A DNA stretch of 64,000 bases, taken from NCBI GenBank assembly GCA_018350325.1, contig JAEVLN010000020.1, positions 651,796-715,795 of the forward strand, given 5' to 3'. Shown here one piece after another: positions 34,538 to 43,514 of this stretch (its first letter is position 1; every line of letters starts with the position of its first letter). The position numbers and the translations under genes are program-made. Under the pieces are notes generated by a model. The model saw nothing but the letters and a program-made list of their open reading frames with translations. It made no database searches and was not told where the DNA came from. This DNA comes from Globodera rostochiensis. Its lineage: Eukaryota; Nematoda; Chromadorea; Rhabditida; Heteroderidae.

Positions 34538-35884
34538 TCATTCCTCCTTCTGCCCACAACAGCCAGCAGCTTTCATGGCCACTCCAGTGCAGAAAATGGC
34601 CCAAATAGTGAACGGAATGCTGAACAATTAAGATAATATGATGTTTTTTTTGTTCACTCACGTCCAATAAGCGGAAATCTTATCGATAGTGTAGAAAGCG
34701 GTGGTAGTGGCAACCGACAGCCCGGCAAGAACACCAACGTTCACAGCTACCTTAAAGCTTTGATTGTGCCAAATTGATTGACTTTGAAAATGCTTCGCTC
34801 ACCGTTTTGATGTTTTTGTTTTTGAGCACCGGGAGCACACAGAGACCGCTGAACACCGTAGCCCCATATAATCCCAAGGCAACCTTAGTGTCAGTGTAAT
34901 CAAAACCTAAATCCGAGAAATAACAAGCATTATTCAAAACCAAAGTTTATTGTGATTAAACCTAGAGTAAACAAAACTCAGACGAAAAAAATTTATATAG
35001 GTCGCTTTTTGTAACAAAGAGACAATCCAAAATGCACAAACCTCCGCCAATTTTATAGAGCACATACGAAGCGTAGCCAAAAGGAACAGAAACGAGCGTG
35101 TTTAACACCAAATAAGTATACTTGCAACGAGCGGATTCAGGAAAATTTTGGATCTATAAAAAGATAATTTTAAAATTACAATAATCACGCCGGTATTAAT
35201 TGGGCTTAGATCCGTCCGCAATTGGTCTTTTTTTTTTTAATTTTAAAATTGCTTTACAGTCCTAGGAAAGTGTTTCTGGGACTTTTGGCGGAGTAAAATC
35301 TAAATCTGCTCTCTTTTTGACCAGTTACAAATACCAAACCCGGAATTCGAACGAATTCGGCCCCAAATACCAAAAGCACTAAGTTAAAATAAACAAGTAA
35401 TCAGCGAATTGCGGTTTTTGAAAAATTTTAGACCAAAATAACTATTATAAAAGTTTTGAACTTTCGCCCATTACGAATTTGAGAGTCGAAATTTGTCAAA
35501 ACAAGGTCGAATTGGATTCTAAGACCTTAAAACCCCTAGAAACACTTTCCTGGGACTTTCCTCAACTAAATTAGAACCCAGACCCAAGAATTCATTATGA
35601 CGAGTGAAATAGCATTTTTGACTCTTCGAGCGCCATAATAATGGAATTTAATGATTTCTATTTTACAATAAAACAGCATTTTCAGGGAAATAAATATTTT
35701 TACAATGACACCGAACCGGGGCAAATTAGTTCGGATCCCTTCAACTGAAACGTCAAACCTTAAGGTATCGAACCAATTCTTCGTCTTTAAGCGCAATCAT
35801 GCTTCCCGCAAAAGCCGAAAGACCTGGAACCGCTGCACAAAGAATTGCGTAGCGAGTATCAACAGAAGTCCAATGAAGAGGCAT
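34538..35884 (-). CDS. TSPO-like five-helix membrane protein, copy A
   Basis: Five exons, each encoding one hydrophobic helix: exon 1 (ATG 35884; MPLHWTSVDTRYAI, then a helix, KDEELVRYLK), exon 2 (about 35154-35042; FGYASYVLYKIGGG), exon 3 (about 34907-34802; DTKVALGLYGATVFSGLCVL), exon 4 (about 34750-34683; VNVGVLAGLSVATTTAF) and exon 5 (from about 34629; IPFTIWAIFCTG, ending CCGQKEE). Helix number, the Y-x-Y-x-LYK-GGG stretch, the LGLYG helix and the ATTT helix before IPFT resemble the translocator protein TSPO/MBR family of outer mitochondrial membrane proteins. The resemblance is pattern-based, and some key TSPO residues are not evident. Exon 1 is almost identical to copies B and C while exons 2-5 are clearly diverged. 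Intron 1 holds an inverted-repeat element (35262-35560). Confidence 0.6.
35262..35560. mobile_element. inverted-repeat element of the GTAGAATCCGAATC family
   Basis: Ends in inverted orientation: CCTAGGAAAGTGTTTCTGGGACTTTTGG at 35262-35289 and CCCCTAGAAACACTTTCCTGGGAC at 35535-35560. Inside each end is the family core (GAGTAAAATCTAAATCTGCTC on the left, GAATTGGATTCTAAGACC on the right). It lies in intron 1 of TSPO-like copy A. No coding capacity. Confidence 0.6.
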
Positions 35885-35976
35885 TGTTTCGTCAAATTTA
35901 TCGCTTTATTTGCTACAATGTATCGGAATAAAAGTAATCCAAAATAATTAAAGCAAAGATTAATTTTAAATAGGCT

Positions 35977-36082
35977 AAAGTGCCGTTACTTGCACAATTT
36001 CGTCGAATCATATACCAATCGACTCCTACGTCCCTAACAAAATATAATCGACAAAAAATTTTGTGCAAGTAAACGGCACTTT
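35977..36082. mobile_element. short MITE-like element
   Basis: About 106 bp, with ends AAAGTGCCGTTACTTGCACAA and TTGTGCAAGTAAACGGCACTTT as near-perfect inverted repeats. The interior has TCATATACCAATCGACTCCT, a string also found in the arms of the foldback element at 54025-54970, suggesting shared ancestry. No clear target duplication was recognised. Confidence 0.6.
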
Positions 36083-36274
36083 TTCCAAACGACTCCCCAA
36101 AAACAGGAAAATTCATTATGACGAAAAATACAAGGCCATAGTTATGTATGTACATTAACAGTTGAGTAAATTCTAGGCATAAAGGTTAAAATTTTTCTTA
36201 TTAAGCCAAAGCGAACAAAGGTCAGAAGGGCCGAATTCAGAAAAAATTTCATTAACTTCCAAAAAACAGTTAGG

Positions 36275-36278
36275 TACA

Positions 36279-36309
<31 letters not shown>

Positions 36310-36312
36310 GTA
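36275..36312. repeat. (ACAT)n microsatellite
   Basis: About eight tandem ACAT units followed by CATATGTATGTACG, so the end can fold back on the array. Confidence 0.85.
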
Positions 36313-36387
36313 TGTACGTTACCTCTAGGTTTGTTTTGGTGTAGAAACCAAAGCTTTGAAAATCTGCAAAAAAGATTATGTATACGG

Positions 36388-36500
36388 AATGCCATAAAAA
36401 GACGGAATGTCATAAAAAGACGGAATGCCATAAAAAGACGGAATGCTATAAAAAGACGGAATGCCATAAAAAGACGGAATGCCATAAAAAGACGGAAACG
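36388..36500. repeat. 18-bp minisatellite
   Basis: Six to seven near-identical copies of CATAAAAAGACGGAATGC, differing by single bases (GTCAT, GCTAT). Because the unit is a multiple of three, frames run through it as KKTECH repeats. I do not regard these as a gene. Confidence 0.85.
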
Positions 36501-36806
36501 GTATACGGAACGACCAAAAATACGAGATTTACAGAATGCGGAACGGAAGACAGCCCTGCTCTTACTGCTTCAACTTGGTGAAATCGGCACCGCTTGATCT
36601 CCTCGAAATTAAAAAGGACTAAATTCTGACAAAATATTTTTTGAAATCCTACATAGTGGTTTCGATGGGCGCCACTGAAAAGCTTTTTTACTCTTCTCGC
36701 CGCCCATATTATTTTTTCTTTACTATATTATTCTGAACCTAATCAGCTCATAATCGTTTTTGAAACTTATTATTCAATTTCCCTTGACTAGCGCTTTCGT
36801 TTTCAC

Positions 36807-38728
36807 ATGATCTACTCACTTTCTGATTTGCGTTCGTCAGTCGGGCCTTTTTCGGCCCCTCTTTCGGCTCCTCCTATGGCAATCAGTTCCAGCGTCGATG
36901 CCATTGGGACTCGCGAACGGGACCATCAATTCTTTTTTGGCCGTGACTTTAATGGTTATGCAATTTGGAGACTGGAAAACACGAATTTTTTTTAGAAATG
37001 TTTGAATCGTTGTCGTTGCAAGACAATGGGAAAAGTCTGGCTTCCTCTAGCTCTTCTGGAATTTTGAACAATTTCTCGCCGGCATTGGTACCTAACAATG
37101 TCTACTCACTGTCCGATTTGCGCTCGTCAGCTGGGTCTTTTTCGGCCCCTCTTTCGGCTCCTCCTATGGCAATCAGTTCCAGCGTCGATGCCATTGGGAC
37201 TCGCGAACGGGACCATCAATTCTTTTTTGGCCGTGACTTTAATGGTTATGCAATTTGGAGACTGGAAAACACGAATTTTTTTTAGAAATGTTTGAATCGT
37301 TGCAAGACAATGGGAAAAGTCTGGCTTCCTCTAGCTCTTCTGGAATTTTGAACAATTTCTCGCCGGCATTGGTACCTAACAATGTCTACTCAATGTCCGA
37401 TATGCGCTCGTCAGTTGGCCTAAGAGAGACGCGCATTAGAAAACCCCAACCGACGCACTTCTCGTTGAAAGTCTTTTTGGGCGGTATTCCAGCAAATATG
37501 ACGACAAGTAGGTTACGACATTTTGACGATTCTTTCCTTTTTGATCTTTAAGATGTTTTGGAGCTGAATTTTGCACGATTCGGAAAAAGCATCATCGATT
37601 GGCCAAAGAAGACGTTGCATCAAGATCGCCCACCGAATGGCAAGCATTCGAATTTTGTATTTTGACGACTTTGTTTTGTGGTTTCGGCTTTTGCGTTAAT
37701 TTTTCCAACTGTCTAGGATACGCTTTTGTGGTGTTCCAAGAAGAGGAATCCATCTTCAGAATGCTCCGTCTCTCTTTTGTCTCTAACGGACGTCTCTTCT
37801 TCTACGTTTACATGCTCGGACCCGAGCAAACGCAGCACCCTGTCTGTTCTCCTACATTTTATTTTTATTTTTTGTCCGTTTAAGGTGGAGGTGAAGGTCT
37901 GGGAGATGAAAGACACAATGCACGTTGGAATCATTGGGTGGAGAAAGTTCCGGCGTTACTCTGTGTTTGTCGGAGGCATCCCGCGTACTTGCACTGCTGG
38001 TTACTATTTATTTTTTCGCTTAATTCACACGCGTATATTTTTAGCAATGCTCGCTTATGGCGTCCAAGAAGTGATTGGTTAGCACTTTAAATTTGTTTTG
38101 GCAGGCAAAAATATATTTGTCTACATATTCAAAATAATATCTTATTGTTTGGAGACAGAAAAAAGGCTTTAAAATAAATGATCAGTACACCTCCTACAAA
38201 TCTTTAGGTCCCGTCGCTTACTGTACCATTGAGCTTGACCGACAGCACTGTTATCCGAAGGGTGCGGCTTGCGTCGTTTTCAACTCCAAAGAATCGTATA
38301 TAAAGGCGATTGCGGCGCATGACGTTGTTCTCAGTTTCGGAACTTTTGAGCGAAAGGTCTTTCATTCGTAGGATGAGCGATTTTGTAAATCTGCGACCTT
38401 TCTTGTTGTGGTAATACAAAGCCACGAAAAGTTTAAACTAAGACTTCATAATTATTAATCAATTAAAGCTTCTTCTAGGTCGTATGTTATTAGTCTATTG
38501 TTAGTTTTTTCGCAGGTGGAGTTTAAGCCGTTCTTGGCGACCAATATGCCGTGTGAGAAGTGCGGTTGTACCGCCGGGACACGATTTTGTGCTGAGATGA
38601 TTTGTCTGGCATACTACTGCAGCAACTGTTGGAAATTCGCTCACAGTTCGCGTCCGTCGTTGAGCGGGCACGTTCCATCGAAACGGTTCGGACGTGGGAG
38701 CAGCACCAACAGCATTGCAGGGAAATGA
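36807..38728 (+). CDS. CPEB family RNA-binding translational regulator
   Basis: Cytoplasmic polyadenylation element-binding protein; nematode members (FOG-1, CPB-1/-2/-3) act in germline development. The N-terminal Ser-rich part comes from a tandemly repeated exon (36807-36954, 36996-37244, then 37286 onward) with 41-nt introns. RRM1: KVFLGGIPANMTTS, FARFGKSIIDWP, then GYAFVVFQEEESI after a GC-AG intron (37640-37716). Linker: VEVKVWEM. RRM2: SVFVGGIPRTCTA, AMLAYGVQEVIG, CYPKGAACVVFNSKESYIKAI. C-terminal zinc-binding ZZ-type domain (exon from about 38516): VEFKPFLATNMPCEKCG, TRFCAEMICLAYYCSNCWKFAHS, H..SKRFGR. All exon junctions from RRM1 onward keep phase. The true 5' end may lie upstream of 36807. 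Which of the nematode paralogues it matches is not decided. Confidence 0.9.
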
Positions 38729-39199
38729 AAGAGCCCACAACCGGTGGCTATAGCAAATTTGGAATATTGTTTATTTGTTAACACTTTGATGATTCTCTTA
38801 TTATTGTGTATTTATTGGGGTACCAAATAAAATTGTGCTACTGCTATACAAATGCATTCTTGATATCTGCTTTTCTGCCGCGTTCTTCACCGTTATCTCT
38901 CAGTTATCCTCGACCGTCCAAAGTGCCAAAAATCGGCGTTTTCAGTTTTCCGTCTCATAACCTTTTTTTGAGGACTTACAATCGCCTAGCCACGGCTTAT
39001 GTCGAAGTTACACTCACAAAATTGCCTTTCGATGCATGTTTGCTTTCGGCAATTTGGGACGTGAAATTCGTTTTTCTTGCCTTCCTTTGTAAAACTTGCT
39101 CATACAATAAAAGGGAAAAGCAAATAAACAACTAACGCTCATCGAATCAAATTAACAATCCAAGGGAAAAGCATCTGGAGGTTCGACACAGTCCGCCTC
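38729..39199. other. 3' flank between convergent genes
   Basis: Between the CPEB stop and the stop of TSPO-like copy B. AT-rich, no protein-like frame of note. Presumably two 3' UTRs: a plus-strand AATAAA lies at about 38826 and reverse-strand candidates lie nearby. Confidence 0.4.
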
Positions 39200-40002
39200 T
39201 CATTCTTGAAATATAGTGGTCTTAGAATCGCCGCCAGCACTCTGGGAGCCATCGTCCTTCTTGCCAGAAGTGATGGTCGCCTTGACGGTCATCGCAGTGC
39301 AGAGAATGGCCCAAACAGTGAAAGGAATGCTGAAGTTGAACAGATTTTTGTGTATTTTTTTGTTGACACTCACGTCAAATAGGCGGAAATCTTATCGATG
39401 TTGAAGAAAGTGGTGGTGGTGGCAACCGACAGCCCGGCAAGAATAGCAACGTTCGCAGCTACCTTAAAGCTTTTGATTGTGCCAATTTGTTGAGATTGGA
39501 AACAAATCGGCTACCGTTTTGATGTTTTTGTTTTTGAGCGCCGGCAGCACACAAAGACCGCTGAACACCGTAGCCCCAAACAATGCCAAAGCCACTTTAG
39601 TGTCAACGCGACCGAAGCCTGAAAAAAATGCAACCAAAAAAATCGTGACGATTTTAAGAACAAACCTCCGCCAACTTTGTAGAGCACATTCGAAGCCAAG
39701 CCAAACGGCGCGGCCACCGCGGTGTTAACCAGCAAAAAAGCGTATTTGTAACGACCGGCAAACTCCGGGAAACTTTGACTCTGAAAAGTTAAAATTTAAA
39801 AAAGAGCTTTTTGTTTATTTGTAAAATCTATTTTTTGTGCAATTTCGCTTCACAATCAGCTGGAACAACGCCAAACCTTAAGGTATCGAACCAATTCTTC
39901 GTCTTTAAGCGCAATCATGCTTCCCGCAAAAGCCGAGAGACTTGGAACCGCTGCACAAAGAATTGCGTAGCGAGTATCAACAGAAGTCCAATGAAGAGGC
40001 AT
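39200..40002 (-). CDS. TSPO-like five-helix membrane protein, copy B
   Basis: Five exons traced in phase: 40002-39877 (MPLHWTSVDTRYAI..VRYLK), 39780-39666 (SQSFPEFAGRYKYAFLLVN, NVLYKVGGG), 39618-39515 (DTKVALALFGATVFSGLCVL), 39462-39374 (VAANVAILAGLSVATTTTFF, DKISAYLT) and 39329-39200 (IPFTVWAILCTAM, C-terminal tail KKDDGSQSAGGDSKTTIFQE). One helix per exon, five in all, as in TSPO/MBR proteins. Introns begin GTTTG or GTGAG and are 44-100 nt. It is almost identical, introns included, to copy C at 59883-60687, which lies in the opposite orientation. The two differ in the last about 12 codons and in the 5' flank. Membrane localisation is predicted from hydrophobicity; TSPO assignment is tentative. 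Confidence 0.62.
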
Positions 40003-40319
40003 TGTTTCGTCAAATTTATCGCTTTATTTGCGTAATCCAAAATATGAATAAATGTATTCATAGGAATAGAATGGAAAAATTTTTTTTTTTAATTTTTATT
40101 TAAAGCAAATAGTCCTAGAAAAATCTTTTTATCGACTTTGAAAACTAATTTTATTTTTTTTTGATTTAGGCACATACGAAAGTACTTTTTACTAAAAAAA
40201 TAATTTGAGAAATAGAGGCATCAGAAATTCAGTGGGATAATCAGAGGCATGTAAACAAAAGATGTCCTAACTTTAGATGCATAAAACTATTATATATAAT
40301 TTTTTTTGAAAATTTTAAT

Positions 40320-40520
40320 TAAAAGCGTTTTCTGGCCATAACATTTTTGAGAATTATCCAAAAGCTCAGCTTTTGCCTTTGAAGGCTTCTACTCATTTCA
40401 CGCTTTCGAATAATATCGAAAATGTGGTTAGATTTGAAAGGAGTTATAACCAAAACTCTACTGAAAAGGGGAACGAGTTGGCCGGGAACGAGTTGGGGTC
40501 CGTCCGTATCAGAAAGGGCA
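40320..40520. repeat. half foldback element with adjacent TTAGGC-like cluster
   Basis: AAAAGCGTTTTCTGGCCATAAC, CTTTGAAGGCTTCTAC and GGAGTTATAACC relate this to one arm and the centre of the 18340-18700 foldback. It ends GAACGAGTTGGCCGGGAACGAG. About 10 bp beyond is the TTAGGC-type cluster at 40526-40568. Confidence 0.55.
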
Positions 40521-40525
40521 TTGAT

Positions 40526-40568
40526 TTAACTAAGCTTAGCTTAGACCAAGCTTAGGCTTAGCCTAAGA
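40526..40568. repeat. interstitial TTAGGC-like cluster
   Basis: AAGCTTAGCTTAGACC followed by AAGCTTAGGCTTAGCCTAAG: degenerate and inverted copies of the nematode telomere hexamer TTAGGC, forming a small palindrome. Confidence 0.6.
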
Positions 40569-41913
40569 CGTTGAGGCGATTCGGGAAGTTGCTGTGGAGG
40601 GATTGAGAAGTCTAAAAACAAAAACAAAAAGACCGTATTTGCATTCGTATTAAAGAGAGAGAGAGAGAGGGTACTGTATGTCCTATCTGACAGACACTAT
40701 TCGCTCATTCATTCATTCTTCCGCCTTTACAAATATTTTCATTTATTATTTGAATTTAAGGTCCAATGCCTTCATTTATAGCTGCCACTGATTTATGGAG
40801 TGTCGGTGCTTTATTGGGGTGAATGAATGACCTTTGACGTTCGCTTGGACAGAGGCGGGCCGTTGAAATGAAACGTCATTTAAAGGACTGAAAGGAGTCG
40901 TGGGAATTTATTTGGAGTTTATTTGAAATATTTGCTGCTGGCCGGCCGTCTCCGATCTGTCAGCTAAAAGGCGGACCGATCTATTCAAGCGACAATTCCA
41001 ACGGAAAAACGATGAAATGCCATTCGAAAATGGGAAGAATGGCCGAGGCAACTCTTCTGCTGTCCTTTGGTATGTTGCGGCGGCGGCGGCTTCCATTTTC
41101 CCTTCCTCTTTGGGCTTTAATCGGCCACCCCCCCCCCCCCCCAATCAGCAGAAATGAAAGGATCGATCACTAAACATTTCAATTCAAATAGTCACGGAAT
41201 TGGAAACGAATTCGTCATCAGAAGTGCTTTTATTTAAGCATAATCACTTTACAAATCACATCATCCCAAATTTTGCTTTCAAAAAAGAATGATGTCATTA
41301 TCCGTCGGGCGGGTGGTCCTCCCTTCATGTGGGGGTTCGTAGCTTTTTGATTTATTTAAAAATTGGGTAAAACCGAATCGAGCTCCCAGACTCCAAATTA
41401 CCCAAAACCACTTTATATAATAGTTTCTTAGGTGTCCGCCTTTAAACGGTTTTAGACCTCTGATCTAATTTGTGAATGCCTCTTTAAATGGGGACTCAAT
41501 TGTCCACTGCTTGCGGCAAAATCGCTTATAGAAGCTTTCAAATTTTTGAGTGTGATTTTGTGGCTTTGGGTGATTTTGAGTCTGGGAGCTATGATGTAAT
41601 TTTTCTAAATTGTTTAGCCTTGCTCGGCAATTTGCTCCATAGAAGTCATGCTTTAAGAGGTATAAGCATCTCGTCCATTTTTTAATCTTTTCATTTTATT
41701 GCCTAAGGTGCTTTGGCCAGAGTGGGCCGTTCCACAAAAGTTGATGGCGTGCCGCCTCTCGACTTTCCCTTTGCGGAATCGCCCCTTTACCTTCTCGTCC
41801 AACCAACGCGTCTATTGGTACGTTCGGTTGTCAGAGCTGCCCAAAAACATCAGCATTTGGTACCCTAAAAGGGCGTGGTTCGGAGAGTCCACATCATTCA
41901 TCTTACAAATTAA
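40569..41913. other. spacer with no assignable gene
   Basis: Contains a GAGA run (about 40652-40667), a C run (about 41129-41142) inside a GGC/alanine-like low-complexity stretch, and an open plus frame 41699-41917 (VYWYVRLSELPKNISIWYP) that I do not recognise and that abuts the minus-strand ORF ending at 41914. Sequence 41360-41700 is AT-rich and carries TTTGATTTTGGGTGATTTTGAG-type near-repeats. Confidence 0.4.
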
Positions 41914-43175
41914 TTAGTCCATCAATTTCAATTTGATACGACCGTCTCCCCTTTTGGTTAGCATCGATTCCCATCGCCCCTTCCTTCCGTTGACCAACCA
42001 AAACTTCGCCGCTTCGAACGAAGTCTCTACGGCGTTGATGGGTCTTCGGCAATAATGCGCTCTCAACGCGGGCTTCTTCAGACGCCGGAGGAACAGCGAA
42101 ATGTGATTGTCATCGATGCCGATGATGGCCAATTGATGCGTTATGGGAAGAGATGAGGCTGACTGAAGCAAAGTGATCAAACGGAGTACGATCTCTTCAA
42201 TTCGCATAATCAAATGTTCCACAGTCTTTAATGTGTTTGTTGCCAGGCTAGTGCCGTCCGTAACCAAAACAAAAACAAACAATAATCAAAGAAATCATGA
42301 AATGATTGGAAGTCATTGAAGACCATGTGCTTTATGTTTTTCATCAATGCCTCGCCCTCCCTCCTCCTTCATTAACGGTGGCTGGCGATGTTTGTACTAT
42401 TTGGCGGTGGCAGACAATCGGCGATTGGAGTGTGGATAAAGGGGGAGGGGGTTGGGGGGGGTGCGCAATGTGAAGGTCATCGGCACCAGCCTCCTCCCTC
42501 CACTCCCGTCCAATACCTTTTGACGAGAAGCACGGCAGAAACAAATCGATCAATGCGTGTAAGGTGATGTGTCCCCCCCCCCCCTCAACGGATTTGCAAA
42601 TCCACTCACTTCCGACGGATAACTAACTGATCTCTGCCAGAGTGATTTCCCCCGAATGGTCCCCGTGCCCCCATCATTTCCAAATTTGCGGCGGCGGCGG
42701 TGACAGTCTCCGCCAATCCCTTTACGGGTGGGGTGGAAGTTCCCTCTCGCCGCTGGGTACCTGCCCCCCCCCCCCTCTTCGAGGTGATCACCAGCAGCAG
42801 ATGGAAGTGTGGAGAACACGGCGAAGTGCGGAGGATGTTCCCCTCCCATCTTCGCCGTGTTGCATCATTAGGGGGCGCGGGTGGGAGCAACCGCCGGCCG
42901 CCCTCGGAATCGCGCAACTTAGGGGCAGCGGCGGCTGGCGACTGTCCGCCGTCCCGCCCCCTTCGTCCCGCCGACTCACAGCCTCACCAGCACATCCATT
43001 CGCATGGCGAGGGCATTGACCCATTTGCTCTTGCCGATCCATCCCCTCCAGCGGCAACCCAATCCGACAAAATTGCTGGAGAGCAAAAAATTTTTGCATG
43101 GATCGCCCGTCCGTAAAATCGAGTTATTTCTCATAAATGCATGTCCAGAGATTTGCTTGAAACCCTTTTCATCAA
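41914..43175 (-). CDS. unrecognised protein-coding gene (partial model)
   Basis: A last exon open from about 42282 to TAA at 41916-41914 reads as real coding sequence (HLIMRIEEIVLRLITLLQS, THQLAIIGIDDNHISLFLRR, AVETSFEAAKFWLVNG, ending KLKLMD), probably starting after the AAAG acceptor near 42240. A possible upstream exon on the same strand, about 43075-42990 (SKWVNALAMRMDVL), ends at a GTGAGG donor. The region between them is low-complexity, with C runs at about 42573-42582 and 42763-42774. I recognise no family. Helical content is suggested by the Leu/Ile heptads. The link between the two exons is inference. Confidence 0.35.
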
Positions 43176-43260
43176 ACAAATTTACAAATTACAGAATTGC
43201 CTTTCCCTCCCCCACCCCTCCGACTCCAACAGACGAACGACAACAATAAATTCCAAATAA

Positions 43261-43514
43261 ATGCCGTCGCCAACACCGCTCCTCCAACTGCATCACCACC
43301 ATCACCACCACCACCACCAGCAGCAACAGCACCAACAGCAGCAGCAGCAGCAGCAGCACCAACGGGCACTGTCCACGGAGAGCGCACTTCGACTCGGCAT
43401 GGTCCCCGCGGGCAACGATCCGATGATAATGCAACAACCGATGCGATTAGGCTCCGAAATGAGAGGTGAACGAACAGCTTATCAACTCCCAGAGAGCGGA
43501 TTCGCATTTTTGTA
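43261..43514 (+). CDS. poly-His/poly-Gln ORF, possible alternative 5' exon of nhr-23
   Basis: ATG at 43261 followed by MPSPTPLLQL, nine consecutive His, then Gln-rich runs broken by His, then a normal-composition stretch (ALSTESALRLGMVPAGND, MRLGSEMRGER). A GTAAAT donor sits at the end (about 43512). Homopolymeric His/Gln at an N terminus suits a transcription factor, and the next gene downstream on this strand is the Gln-rich nuclear receptor. Membership of nhr-23 is inference; no matching acceptor was found immediately upstream of 45115. Confidence 0.35.

Noticed and set aside
35705..35947. plus ORF (NHASRKSR.., repeated at 39811-40035)
   Set aside because: It is the antisense of TSPO-like exon 1. 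The minus strand has the ATG, the hydrophobic helix and the splice donor.
36275..36312. ACAT microsatellite as a possible CRISPR-like or regulatory array
   Set aside because: Simple tetranucleotide repeat with no spacers, in a eukaryotic context.
36331..36597. plus ORFs with KRRNAI or KKTECH repeats
   Set aside because: Several frames are open simultaneously because the 18-bp minisatellite has no stops. No evidence of a gene.
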